In this document: positions 38,694 to 46,416 of the stretch, piece by piece
Position numbering within the stretch: position 1 is the stretch's first letter
Layout: each line of letters begins with the position of its first letter
NCBI GenBank assembly: GCA_938003985.1
Contig: CALKWZ010000091.1
Span: forward strand, 1-55,466
Source: an uncultured Verrucomicrobiota bacterium
Lineage (GTDB): Bacteria > Verrucomicrobiota > Kiritimatiellia > CAIQIC01 > Lenti-01
Length of the DNA stretch: 55,466 bases
Reading direction: 5' to 3'
Notes under the pieces: model-generated
Told to the model about the DNA's origin: nothing
Databases searched by the model: none
The model's input: only the letters and a program-made list of their open reading frames with translations
Made by a program: the position numbers and the translations under genes

Positions 38694-40336
38694 GGTGCGG
38701 GCATCCTAGCCGAGGCCGCCGCGCCGGACAATCCCAAATCCAAGGCCAGCACGGTGGCGCCGTCCCGGCGGCCCAGTTCCGCCCGCGCCTCGCGGAACGG
38801 CTCGAACGCCTCGATCCAGACCTTGGCTTCGTTCAGCCGCCGGGAGATTTCCGCGTCCCCGCCGGTCGCCGTCTGCACGATGGACCACGTGGCGATGGCG
38901 CCCTTCGCGGCCTTGCCGCTGCGCGCCAGATCGACCCAGGCCGCGAGCGTCCCGGGCCGTTCGACCGACCGGAGCCAGGCCGGCGCCGCGGCGCCCGCCG
39001 GCACCGGCGCTTCCGCCAGTTTCTGCAGCGCGGCGAGATTGCTGGACGCCAGCAGCCAGCCGTCGAGGACGGCATAGGCCGGACGATCCGACAGCGGCAG
39101 TTCATCGACCCATTCGTCGCGGCCCGCGCTTTCCAGCACGTAGAGGGTGGCCTGGGGCAGCACCACCGGCTTGAGCACGAACGCCGCCCGGTAGCGCGCG
39201 TTGCTGGCGTCCAGCACGCGCTGGATGGCCGCCTGGGCGGCCGCCGGATCCGGCGCGGGCGTCGCCAGCATCAATGTTGGCACCCGCACGCCCGCGCCCA
39301 GCAGGCGCATCACCCCGACCGTCAGCCGTCCGCCCAGTTCGCCGTCCATGGCGATCGCCACCAGCCGGTCGGCCGCCGCGACGTCCAGCACCATCCGCAA
39401 GACGTGGCGGGCCGTGCGCGTCAGGTCCGGACGGTTCCAGATCTGCAGCAGCGCGTCGCGCCGGATCGTGGCCGCCAGGCACGGCGCGGCGCCCAGCCGG
39501 TTCGCCAGCGGCGCCAAGTCCACGGCGGACGCCCGATCTTCCGGCACGATCTCCGCGCCCCGCGTCGCCGCGGACAGCCGCATCGCATCCGCGTTCAGGA
39601 CGGGCACGTCCACGGCGATGCCCGGCGCCTGGGCCGCGGCGAATTCGCTGTCGTCGCGGAACCAGAAGCGATCCGGCAAGGTCCGGTCGTCCGCCTCCGC
39701 GAACGCCGCGAAGCCCGGCTCCCGTTCCAGCAAGCGCTGGCCGCGGCCGTCGTAGGCCGCCAGGACCTCCTCGATCGCCAGCAAGTCGGCCGACACGCAC
39801 GCCATGAGCACGCCCTCGCCGAACGCCACGACCAGATGCTGGCCCGGATCGAGATCGGGCGCATGCACCCGCCAGACCGACCGGCCGGGAAACGCCTTCA
39901 GCCGCTTGAAACCCGGCACGCGGAACACCGACAGCTGCCAGCGCAGTTTCTGGCTCTGGCCGCCGAGATAACTGACCGCCATCCAGACCGGTTGCCGCCC
40001 GAACCGCTCCGGCAGATAGGCCAGCGTGCCTTCGCGGCCCGCCAACTTCTCGAACCAGGCGCGCGACTCCGGATCGTCCGCGAGTTCCGCCGCGTCCTCG
40101 GTTTCGACGCCCGCCGTCCGCATCAGGGCCAGCGCCAGCGGATTCGCCAGCAGATCGTGCCAGCGTTCCGGCAGGCGCAGGTGCCGGCCGACCAAGGTGG
40201 CCGAGGCCGGCACGGGCCGGTAGATCGCCAGCGGGTCGTAGGGCACGTGGACCAGCCACCAGGCCGAGACCGCCGCGGCGACGGCCAGCAGGAGCAGCGT
40301 CAGCAGCCGTTTGGGACGGAACAAGCGCGCGGCCAT
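38690..40336 (-). CDS. Large single-span membrane protein of unknown function
   Basis: 548 aa. An N-terminal basic stretch and membrane anchor (LLTLLLLAVAAAVSAWWLVH) are followed by a long extracytoplasmic part with no family I can name. The opening YDPLAIYRPVPASATLVGRHLRLPERW and repeated beta-strand/helix units (GTLAYLPERFG; LVVAFGEGVLMAC; LYVLESAG; LLASSNLAALQKL) suggest two similar halves, like some DUF3352-type proteins. It overlaps the DPM1-like gene by 4 bases, so it should belong to the same pathway. DUF1844 starts its reading 4 bases downstream on the same strand. Confidence 0.7.
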   Translation of the reverse strand: MAARLFRPKRLLTLLLLAVAAAVSAWWLVHVPYDPLAIYRPVPASATLVGRHLRLPERWHDLLANPLALALMRTAGVETEDAAELADDPESRAWFEKLAGREGTLAYLPERFGRQPVWMAVSYLGGQSQKLRWQLSVFRVPGFKRLKAFPGRSVWRVHAPDLDPGQHLVVAFGEGVLMACVSADLLAIEEVLAAYDGRGQRLLEREPGFAAFAEADDRTLPDRFWFRDDSEFAAAQAPGIAVDVPVLNADAMRLSAATRGAEIVPEDRASAVDLAPLANRLGAAPCLAATIRRDALLQIWNRPDLTRTARHVLRMVLDVAAADRLVAIAMDGELGGRLTVGVMRLLGAGVRVPTLMLATPAPDPAAAQAAIQRVLDASNARYRAAFVLKPVVLPQATLYVLESAGRDEWVDELPLSDRPAYAVLDGWLLASSNLAALQKLAEAPVPAGAAAPAWLRSVERPGTLAAWVDLARSGKAAKGAIATWSIVQTATGGDAEISRRLNEAKVWIEAFEPFREARAELGRRDGATVLALDLGLSGAAASARMPAP

Positions 40337-40339
40337 CGA

Positions 40340-40648
40340 TCAGCCGGCCTGTTCCGGCTTCTGCCCGGGCGCGGCTTCGGCCGGCTTTTCGTTCAGCGTC
40401 TCGACGTAGTTGAGCTTCAGTTCGGCCAGCACGCTCTTGAGCAGCTTGGCCTCGTTCTCGGCCAAATTGCCCTTCGTTTTGGCTTCGAGCATGTCCAGCA
40501 TGTCGATCGTGGACTGCGCCGCGGGCAGGTTTTTCTCGATCTTGTTCGTCACGGGGCTCAGCGTCTTGCCCAGATGCTGCATCGTGGCCGCCGCCAGCGA
40601 AATCACCAGGCCTTGGAACAATTCACTGTTTTGCTTGTCGTCGCTCAT
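40340..40648 (-). CDS. DUF1844 protein
   Basis: 102 aa. ELFQGLVISLAAATMQHLGK ... AAQSTIDMLDMLEAKTKGNLAENEAKLLKSVLAELKLNYVE is the DUF1844 pattern, a small all-helical protein common in diverse Gram-negatives, with no known activity. The tail is Pro/Ala/Glu-rich. It sits 3 bases upstream of the 548-aa protein gene in the same operon. Confidence 0.85.
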   Translation of the reverse strand: MSDDKQNSELFQGLVISLAAATMQHLGKTLSPVTNKIEKNLPAAQSTIDMLDMLEAKTKGNLAENEAKLLKSVLAELKLNYVETLNEKPAEAAPGQKPEQAG

Positions 40649-40723
40649 GTCCGCATACCTCCGAAAAAGGTCCCCTTCATACCGGAACGCCGGGCCCCGT
40701 TCAATCCGTTTCCGCCCTGAAGC

Positions 40724-40748
40724 AAAAGGCCGGGCTTGCGCCCGGCCT
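40724..40748 (-). terminator. Intrinsic terminator of the KTSC-like gene
   Basis: Perfect 9-bp stem AGGCCGGGC / GCCCGGCCT (40727-40748) with a TTGC-type 4-base loop; the minus strand continues TTTTGC. It is 20 bases after the stop of the coiled-coil protein. Confidence 0.75.
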
Positions 40749-40768
40749 CGTTGCCCCGTTTCGGCGGA

Positions 40769-41977
40769 TCAATTCTCGACCGGGACGTCCGCTTCGGCCG
40801 GCGCGGCTTCCCCCTCCACGGGAGATTCGGCTTGGACTTCTTCCGCCGCCGGCGCTTCGACGGCGGCCGGCGCGGCTTCGGGAGCGGCGGGCTCGGCCGG
40901 AAATTCGACGGCCTCCGCCGCGGGTTCCGCCGGCGCTTCGGCGGCGGGCTCGGCCACGGCCGGCGCGGCTTCCTCGGCCGGCGCTTCGGCGGGTTCTTCG
41001 GCAGCCGGCTCTTCCTGGACGGGCGGCGCCGGTGGATCCACGACCCGCGCGTCTCCAGGCTGGCCTTTCCGGCGCTGCCACTTCCAGAACTTGCGCACGA
41101 CCACGCTGTCCGGCGGCACGCTCTTGTACGTGCCCTGGACCTTGAACCGATAGACCATGTCCAGCTTTTCAGGCACGGAAACGAGTTGTTCGTAAACGGC
41201 CGGCGGCACTTCCCGATAGGTCAACTCCTGGCCGTCCAGCAAGCGCAGGAACAAGGTCTGCTCGTCCGGCAGGTAGCGGATCAGTTCGATCATCGTGGAC
41301 GGACCGAGGATGCGCGTCCGCCGGGCCTCGTCTTCGGCCGCCTGCCGGGCCGCCAAGGCGGCGGCTTCTTCGGCGCTGATTTCCGGGGCCGCCTGTTCGG
41401 CCGCGGCGGATTCCGGCTGGGCCGGCTGGCGGAGCGCATCGAGTTCGGCCTGCAACCGGGCCGTTTCCTCGGCCAGCTGCGCCTTCACGCCCGCGAGGGC
41501 TTCTTCCAGTTCGGCCTTCTGCTTGGCAGCGGCCTCTTCCGCGGCCTGCACGGCCGCCTCGGCTTTTTCGGCTTCCGCCTGGGCGGCGGCCAGCGCTTCT
41601 TCCTTGACCGCCGCGTCCTGCGCCGCGGTTTCCGCCGCCGCCGTTTGCGCATCGACCTTCTGCGTCAGCGTGGCCGCTTCGGCCTTGGCGGTGGAGGCTT
41701 CGGTCTGCGCCGTCGCCAGCGCGTCCTTGGCGGCCACCAGTTCCTGCTGGACGCCCTGGATCGTTTGCTGGACCTGCTGGAGCACGTCCGCCGCCGCTCC
41801 GTCCGCCGGCAGTTCCGCGACGCCCGCCGCGGCGGCCGCTTGCCGCAAGGCGTCCTGCCAATCCGCCGCCTGGCCCGACTTCGCCTTGAACAGGAATCCC
41901 AGCGCCCCCGCGCCGATGGCCAGAACCACCACCAAAACCCATGCCACGATGCCGACGACGCTGCCTTTGGATGCCAT
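40769..41977 (-). CDS. Membrane-anchored coiled-coil protein with KTSC-like domain
   Basis: 402 aa from ATG 41977. Membrane anchor at residues about 8-30 (VGIVAWVLVVVLAIGAGALGFL). A long Ala/Glu/Gln-rich coiled coil runs from about 65 to 215. A compact domain at about 225-285 (STMIELIRYLPDEQTLFLRL, then YREVPPAVYEQLVSVPEKL) has the layout of a KTSC domain, a small beta module found with lysyl-tRNA-synthetase-like and phage proteins. The tail is a low-complexity Pro/Ala/Glu repeat of about 90 residues. I know no characterised protein with this build. A spacer-like envelope protein is one reading. It stands alone and has its own terminator. Confidence 0.7.
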   Translation of the reverse strand: MASKGSVVGIVAWVLVVVLAIGAGALGFLFKAKSGQAADWQDALRQAAAAAGVAELPADGAAADVLQQVQQTIQGVQQELVAAKDALATAQTEASTAKAEAATLTQKVDAQTAAAETAAQDAAVKEEALAAAQAEAEKAEAAVQAAEEAAAKQKAELEEALAGVKAQLAEETARLQAELDALRQPAQPESAAAEQAAPEISAEEAAALAARQAAEDEARRTRILGPSTMIELIRYLPDEQTLFLRLLDGQELTYREVPPAVYEQLVSVPEKLDMVYRFKVQGTYKSVPPDSVVVRKFWKWQRRKGQPGDARVVDPPAPPVQEEPAAEEPAEAPAEEAAPAVAEPAAEAPAEPAAEAVEFPAEPAAPEAAPAAVEAPAAEEVQAESPVEGEAAPAEADVPVEN

Positions 41978-42069
41978 AAGCCTCTCCTGTTGTGTTGACG
42001 GATGTCTGCGAAGGATTGAGCCCCAAGCCGTTCGCAATGTCAAGTCAGGTCGCGGTCCGGCCGGGCGCC

Positions 42070-43422
42070 TCAGGCGCCCGCCCGGGCCGCCAGCGGCACG
42101 TAGGCCCGGCGCGCGGCCACGCTCTTGTAGGCGGGCCGGATGATTTTGCCGCCGTTGGCCAGTTCCTCGAGGCGGTGCGCGCTCCAGCCGGCGATGCGCG
42201 CGATCGCGAAGATCGGCGTGAACAGCTCCGGCGGAATCTCCAGCAGGCGGTAGAGGAAGCCCGAGTAGAAATCCACGTTGGCGCTGACGCCCTTGTACAT
42301 CTTGCGCTCGTGGCCGATGATTTCAGGCGCGAGGCGCTCGACCCGCTCGTAGAGCGCCATTTCGTCCGCCAAGCCCTTCTCCGCGGCCAGTTTCTCGACC
42401 TGGCCGCGCAGGACGATCGTCCGCGGGTCGGAGGTCGAATACACCGCGTGGCCGATGCCGTAGATCAGCCCCGCGCGGTCGAACGCCTCTTTTTTCAGCA
42501 GGCGCTGGAGATAGTCCGCGATCTGGGTTTCGCTGGTCCAGTCCTTTACCTCGCGCTTGAGCTCCTCGAACATCTGGACGACCTTCAGGTTGGCCCCGCC
42601 GTGGCGCGGGCCCTTGAGCGACCCCATCGCGGCGGCGATCGCCGAGTAGGTGTCCGTCAGGCTCGAGGTCACCACGTGGGTGGTGAACGAGGAGTTGTTG
42701 CCGCCGCCGTGCTCCGCGTGCAGCACCAGCGCCAGGTCCAGCATCAGCGCCTCCAGCGGCGTGTAGCGGCTGTCGTTGCGCAGCATGTGCAGGAAATTCT
42801 CGGCGGTGGACAGTTCCGGCCGCGGCGCGTGGATCACGAGGCTCCCCTTGCCGTAATAGTAGACGTAGGCCTGGTAGCTGTAGGCGGCCAGCAGCGGAAA
42901 GGTGGCCACGAGCTTCAGGCACTGGCGCATCACGTTGGGCAACGACACGTCGTCCGCGCGGTCGTCGAGCACGTACATCGCCAGGATGCTCTGCGACATC
43001 GCGTTCATCATGTCGCGGCTGGACAGCTTCAGCAGCGAATCGTGCACGAAATCGTCCGGCAGGCCGCGGTACGAGCCGAGCAGCCCGCTGAACTCCGCCA
43101 GCTCCGCGCGGTTGGGCAATTCGCCGGCGAGCAGCAGATAGACGGTTTCCTCGAAACCCGGACGGCCTTCCGCGAGGAACCCGGCGACGAGGTCCTCGAC
43201 GTCCAGGCCGCGGTAGATCAGGTGGCCCGGCCCCGTCGCGTCGCCTTCGGGATGCGCCTGCACGTCGCCGATCTGCGTCAGGCCCGCGAGGACGCCCTTG
43301 CCGTTGACGTCGCGCAGGCCGCGCTTCACGTCGTACTTCGCGTAGAGGGCCGAATCCACCTGGCTGCTGGCCGCGGCCAGGGCGCTCAGCCGCTCGATCC
43401 ACTGGTTTTCGTTCTTTTGCAT
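42070..43422 (-). CDS. Citrate/2-methylcitrate synthase family
   Basis: 450 aa. Catalytic regions: LHAEHGGGNNSSFTTHVVTS (His), IYGIGHAVYSTSDPRTIVLR (His of GHAVY) and ANVDFYSGFLYRLL (Asp). Start at 43422 with GGGAGG upstream. It condenses oxaloacetate with acetyl-CoA (or propionyl-CoA). The N-terminal extension and the spaced motifs resemble the longer type found in some anaerobes and Bacteroidetes rather than GltA. It is monocistronic by position, with no prp or TCA genes beside it. Confidence 0.92.
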   Translation of the reverse strand: MQKNENQWIERLSALAAASSQVDSALYAKYDVKRGLRDVNGKGVLAGLTQIGDVQAHPEGDATGPGHLIYRGLDVEDLVAGFLAEGRPGFEETVYLLLAGELPNRAELAEFSGLLGSYRGLPDDFVHDSLLKLSSRDMMNAMSQSILAMYVLDDRADDVSLPNVMRQCLKLVATFPLLAAYSYQAYVYYYGKGSLVIHAPRPELSTAENFLHMLRNDSRYTPLEALMLDLALVLHAEHGGGNNSSFTTHVVTSSLTDTYSAIAAAMGSLKGPRHGGANLKVVQMFEELKREVKDWTSETQIADYLQRLLKKEAFDRAGLIYGIGHAVYSTSDPRTIVLRGQVEKLAAEKGLADEMALYERVERLAPEIIGHERKMYKGVSANVDFYSGFLYRLLEIPPELFTPIFAIARIAGWSAHRLEELANGGKIIRPAYKSVAARRAYVPLAARAGA

Positions 43423-43535
43423 GCGCGTCCTCCCAAGGTCTCGCCGCGCACTCTAGCCGACAAGCGGCAAAGGGCCAACCTCGAAATCCCCGTTTCCGGC
43501 TTTTCGCCGCCGCATCGGGCGGCGGCACGGGGTCT

Positions 43536-44816
43536 TCAGGGCGCTTTCGCCGCGCCGGCCTGCCGCTCCAACAGGACGTTCAACCGCTCCGCAACGGCCG
43601 GACTGTCCAAAATGCCCGCGTGGGTTTCGTCGAAGCCGTACGTCCGCGCGGCGCGGTCCTGCATGTCCAGGTCCAGCATGCTCGCGAGCGGCAAGGTGCC
43701 GTCGGTGTTGCCGTCGGCGAACGCCGCCGAACCGCCCCGATAGCTGAAGAACAGGTCGTATTCCATGTCCGCCGGCAGCGGATCCGCGGCCAGCGCTTTC
43801 AGGAAGGCGCTGCCGGGCGCCATGTCGTACCAGGTCGGCATGATGACGGGCGAATGCTCGACGCCGGCCTCCGCCCCCGGATGGCCCTGCCACGGCGAGG
43901 AAATGGAAACGAACAACGGCACGAACGTCTGCCCTTGGTTCTTCAGCCGGAGAAGCGCCCCCCGCGCCACCAGCCCGCCCATGCTGTGCGCCACGACGAT
44001 CAAGCGCGGCACGTCGTGCCGCGACTGCAATTCCGCGAGGAAATCGGCCAGCCGGCTCGACAGCAGCGGCAGCCGCAGCCCGGTCGGATAATGCGCCACC
44101 CAGGCCTGGAAGCGGCTCCGGTCCAGCCGTTCGATCAGGTACTTGAAATTCCGGGGCGTGCCGCCCATGCCGTGCACGAACAGCACCGGAATCCGCTCGG
44201 GGTCGTACGGCTCGAGGAAAAACACCCCCGCTCCGTGTTTCTGCAGGAAATCCACCGGACCCCACATGCCCAGCAAACCCTCCGCCGGGTCGAACCGCGG
44301 CGCGTCCAGGCTCTCGACGACCCCGAGGTGCCGACCTTCTATCTTCAGCGGAACCCGCGGCGCAGCGGGCGCATACAGATCGGGCAATTCGCGCCGCGCG
44401 CGTTCCGGCGACCGCAAGACCAACTCCAAGCCCTGGACGTCCGCCCCGGCCGCGAGTTCGACCAAGGTGGGCTCCCCGTGCCAGCCCACGCGCTCGGTGT
44501 TTTGGAACGTCCCGTCTTCGTTCGCGTCCTCGAACGCGATCAACCAGTAGCGGCCCGCCGGCCGCAGGAAATGGAAGGGCGCGCCCCCGTAGATGACCTG
44601 ATAGGCCGACAGCGCCTTCTTTGTTTGGCCGGGCACGTCCGTGTAGAGCGCCACGCAGATGGGCTTGTCGCCGGCCGGATCGGCCACCACCGTGCCGCCG
44701 ATCTGGCCGGCCAGATCGAGCATGTCCAGATTGTCCCGCAGCTGGACCAGCGCGCAGCCCGCCGCCAGCAGCGGCAAGCCCGCCGCAAGAACCATCGTCC
44801 GTCCGATTCGTTTCAC
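43536..44816 (-). CDS. Lipoprotein with alpha/beta-hydrolase (lipase-like) domain
   Basis: 426 aa. Signal peptide with lipobox LLAAGC at about residue 21. Residues 25-140 form a beta-rich N-terminal region. The hydrolase part starts at IPVLFVHGMGGTPRNFKYLIE (oxyanion) and has the nucleophile elbow VVAHSMGGLVARGAL; Asp and His lie in DGTLPLASM and ETHAGILDSP. This is the PGAP1/lipase-like layout, so an envelope esterase or lipase is likely, anchored to a membrane. It is 4 bases after the preceding gene on the same strand, probably in one operon. Confidence 0.85.
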   Translation of the reverse strand: MKRIGRTMVLAAGLPLLAAGCALVQLRDNLDMLDLAGQIGGTVVADPAGDKPICVALYTDVPGQTKKALSAYQVIYGGAPFHFLRPAGRYWLIAFEDANEDGTFQNTERVGWHGEPTLVELAAGADVQGLELVLRSPERARRELPDLYAPAAPRVPLKIEGRHLGVVESLDAPRFDPAEGLLGMWGPVDFLQKHGAGVFFLEPYDPERIPVLFVHGMGGTPRNFKYLIERLDRSRFQAWVAHYPTGLRLPLLSSRLADFLAELQSRHDVPRLIVVAHSMGGLVARGALLRLKNQGQTFVPLFVSISSPWQGHPGAEAGVEHSPVIMPTWYDMAPGSAFLKALAADPLPADMEYDLFFSYRGGSAAFADGNTDGTLPLASMLDLDMQDRAARTYGFDETHAGILDSPAVAERLNVLLERQAGAAKAP

Positions 44817-44820
44817 GTGC

Positions 44821-45705
44821 CTACTCCCGTTTTGTTTCCGGTTGTTCCGCGCCGGTCCGTTCCGGATTGACCACTTCCAGCCGCCGGCCCAGGACGAGGC
44901 AGTTGTAGAGGGCGCGCCCCACCTGGTCCCGCGTCAGAAACTCGTTGCTGCCCGGCGTTTCGTCGTGCGACACGATCGTCTGCGTCAGGACGTCGAAGGT
45001 CCGGATGCCCAGCGCCTGGTGCTTCCACGTCTCCGGATTCTCCAGATCGACGTCGGAGGCGAACCGCACCAGGAGCTTCTTGTTCTCGACGTAGAGCCAC
45101 AACTCGTTCGCCACCGGCGACAGCGGCGCCACGTGCACCACGTGCCGGCCGGCCTCGCGTTCGTCCGGATCGAGCCCGAAATGTTCCCGCAACGTCCGCC
45201 GCAGCCGTTCGAACATCGCGGCGTCCGGAAATTCCGACTGGAAGCGCGTGCGGAACAGGTACTCCCGCATTTCCGCCGGGTCGAGCTCCGCGACGGCGGT
45301 CCCGGGCGGCGGCTCCGCCGGGGCGGGCACGCGCGCCACGTTGGCGATCCGGAACCCCTTGGCCCGGACCGCGAGGCCCAGCTCGTCGATCGCGTAGTCG
45401 GCTTTCTTGACCTGCACCTCGACGCCCAGCACCGGCAGCAGGATCGTCGCGAGCTGGCTGCGATCGCCTTCGTCCAGCGCCACGTCCGCGCGGCGCACCC
45501 AGAACGGGAAGGTCGGCGCGGGCGCCTGTTTTTCCACGTCGGCCTCGTCCAGGTACCACCGGTACAGATGCCGCGTCACCTCGTAGAGATAGGCCGGCTC
45601 CAGCAATTCCGCCGGCGGCGCGGCCGGCGCCGGCGCCGGGACCGCCGCCGCCGCCCCGGCGCAGATGGCCCACAGTCCCGCCAGCCGTCCAATCCATTTG
45701 CTCAT
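44821..45705 (-). CDS. Exported protein of unknown function
   Basis: 294 aa from ATG 45705 (AAAGGA upstream; ATGA overlap with the previous stop). A signal peptide (MSKWIGRLAGLWAICAGAAA) is followed by a Pro/Ala linker and a domain with LLEPAYLYEVTRHLYRWYLDE, VRAKGFRIANVARVPAP and VAPLSPVANELWLYVENKKLLVRF. I do not recognise the family. The order with a possible cell-wall hydrolase upstream and a lipase lipoprotein downstream points to envelope work. Confidence 0.65.
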   Translation of the reverse strand: MSKWIGRLAGLWAICAGAAAAVPAPAPAAPPAELLEPAYLYEVTRHLYRWYLDEADVEKQAPAPTFPFWVRRADVALDEGDRSQLATILLPVLGVEVQVKKADYAIDELGLAVRAKGFRIANVARVPAPAEPPPGTAVAELDPAEMREYLFRTRFQSEFPDAAMFERLRRTLREHFGLDPDEREAGRHVVHVAPLSPVANELWLYVENKKLLVRFASDVDLENPETWKHQALGIRTFDVLTQTIVSHDETPGSNEFLTRDQVGRALYNCLVLGRRLEVVNPERTGAEQPETKRE

Positions 45706-46388
45706 CGGGGATCCTTTCGCAGCGTGAAGAACCGGTTGCCGCCCAGCAGGCCTTGCTGGGCGTCGGGGATTTTGACGAAATTGCCGCCGGGGCTGTAGTA
45801 GTCCTGCCCGGTCATCCAGGAATACGCCCGCCCCGTGACCGCGACCTGGCTCACGACGGTCAGCCCCGCGAACCGGTCCGCGCCGGGAATGCCGCCCGCC
45901 AAGTAGGCGCTGGCCAGCCCCTGTCCGAAGTTGAGCAGGTTCGCGAACCGGCCCGGCTTGCCGCCGCTGTTGGCGATCCGGAGCAGATTCTGAACCCGCG
46001 CCTCCACCCGGGGCGCCGCGACCGGCTTGCCGGCCGCGTCCCTGGAGAACCCTTCGCACTGGTTCTTCGCCGTGATCACCTCGATGACGTTCTGCGAGCG
46101 GATGGCGGCGATCTCCTCCTGCTTGTAGCCCGGCGGAACGTGGTTCATGCGCGAATGCAGCACCCAGAGGATCGACAGCATCGTCGCTTTCGTATCCTCT
46201 TCGCTCACAAATCCCCGCTCGCCGGGAAACGGCGACTCGTTGATCAGCAGCCGCGCCAGATAGCCCGCGGCCGCCGGCGGCGGCTCCAGCCGCGCGTACT
46301 CCTCCGCCGCCGCGCCGGCCGCCGACCCAATCAACAAGGCCAACACCCATGCCGGCCTTATGCCAAATATTTTTCCGTCCATGCGCAT
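45702..46388 (-). CDS. Exported protein, possibly cell-wall hydrolase-like
   Basis: 228 aa. N-terminal signal region (AWVLALLIGSAAGAAA). The middle part, LARLLINESPFPGERGFVS ... MLSILWVLHSRMNH ... VITAKNQCEGFSR, recalls SleB/CwlJ-type hydrolases, in which a Glu near the start and an Asn-Arg segment are catalytic. The match is loose and the usual pattern is not complete. The end has GGNRFFTLRK. It is 28 bases after the patatin/barrel gene, same strand. Treat the function as open. Confidence 0.55.
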   Translation of the reverse strand: MRMDGKIFGIRPAWVLALLIGSAAGAAAEEYARLEPPPAAAGYLARLLINESPFPGERGFVSEEDTKATMLSILWVLHSRMNHVPPGYKQEEIAAIRSQNVIEVITAKNQCEGFSRDAAGKPVAAPRVEARVQNLLRIANSGGKPGRFANLLNFGQGLASAYLAGGIPGADRFAGLTVVSQVAVTGRAYSWMTGQDYYSPGGNFVKIPDAQQGLLGGNRFFTLRKDPR

Positions 46389-46416
46389 CCATTCAATCCG
46401 AACGCCGCCGAAACGT

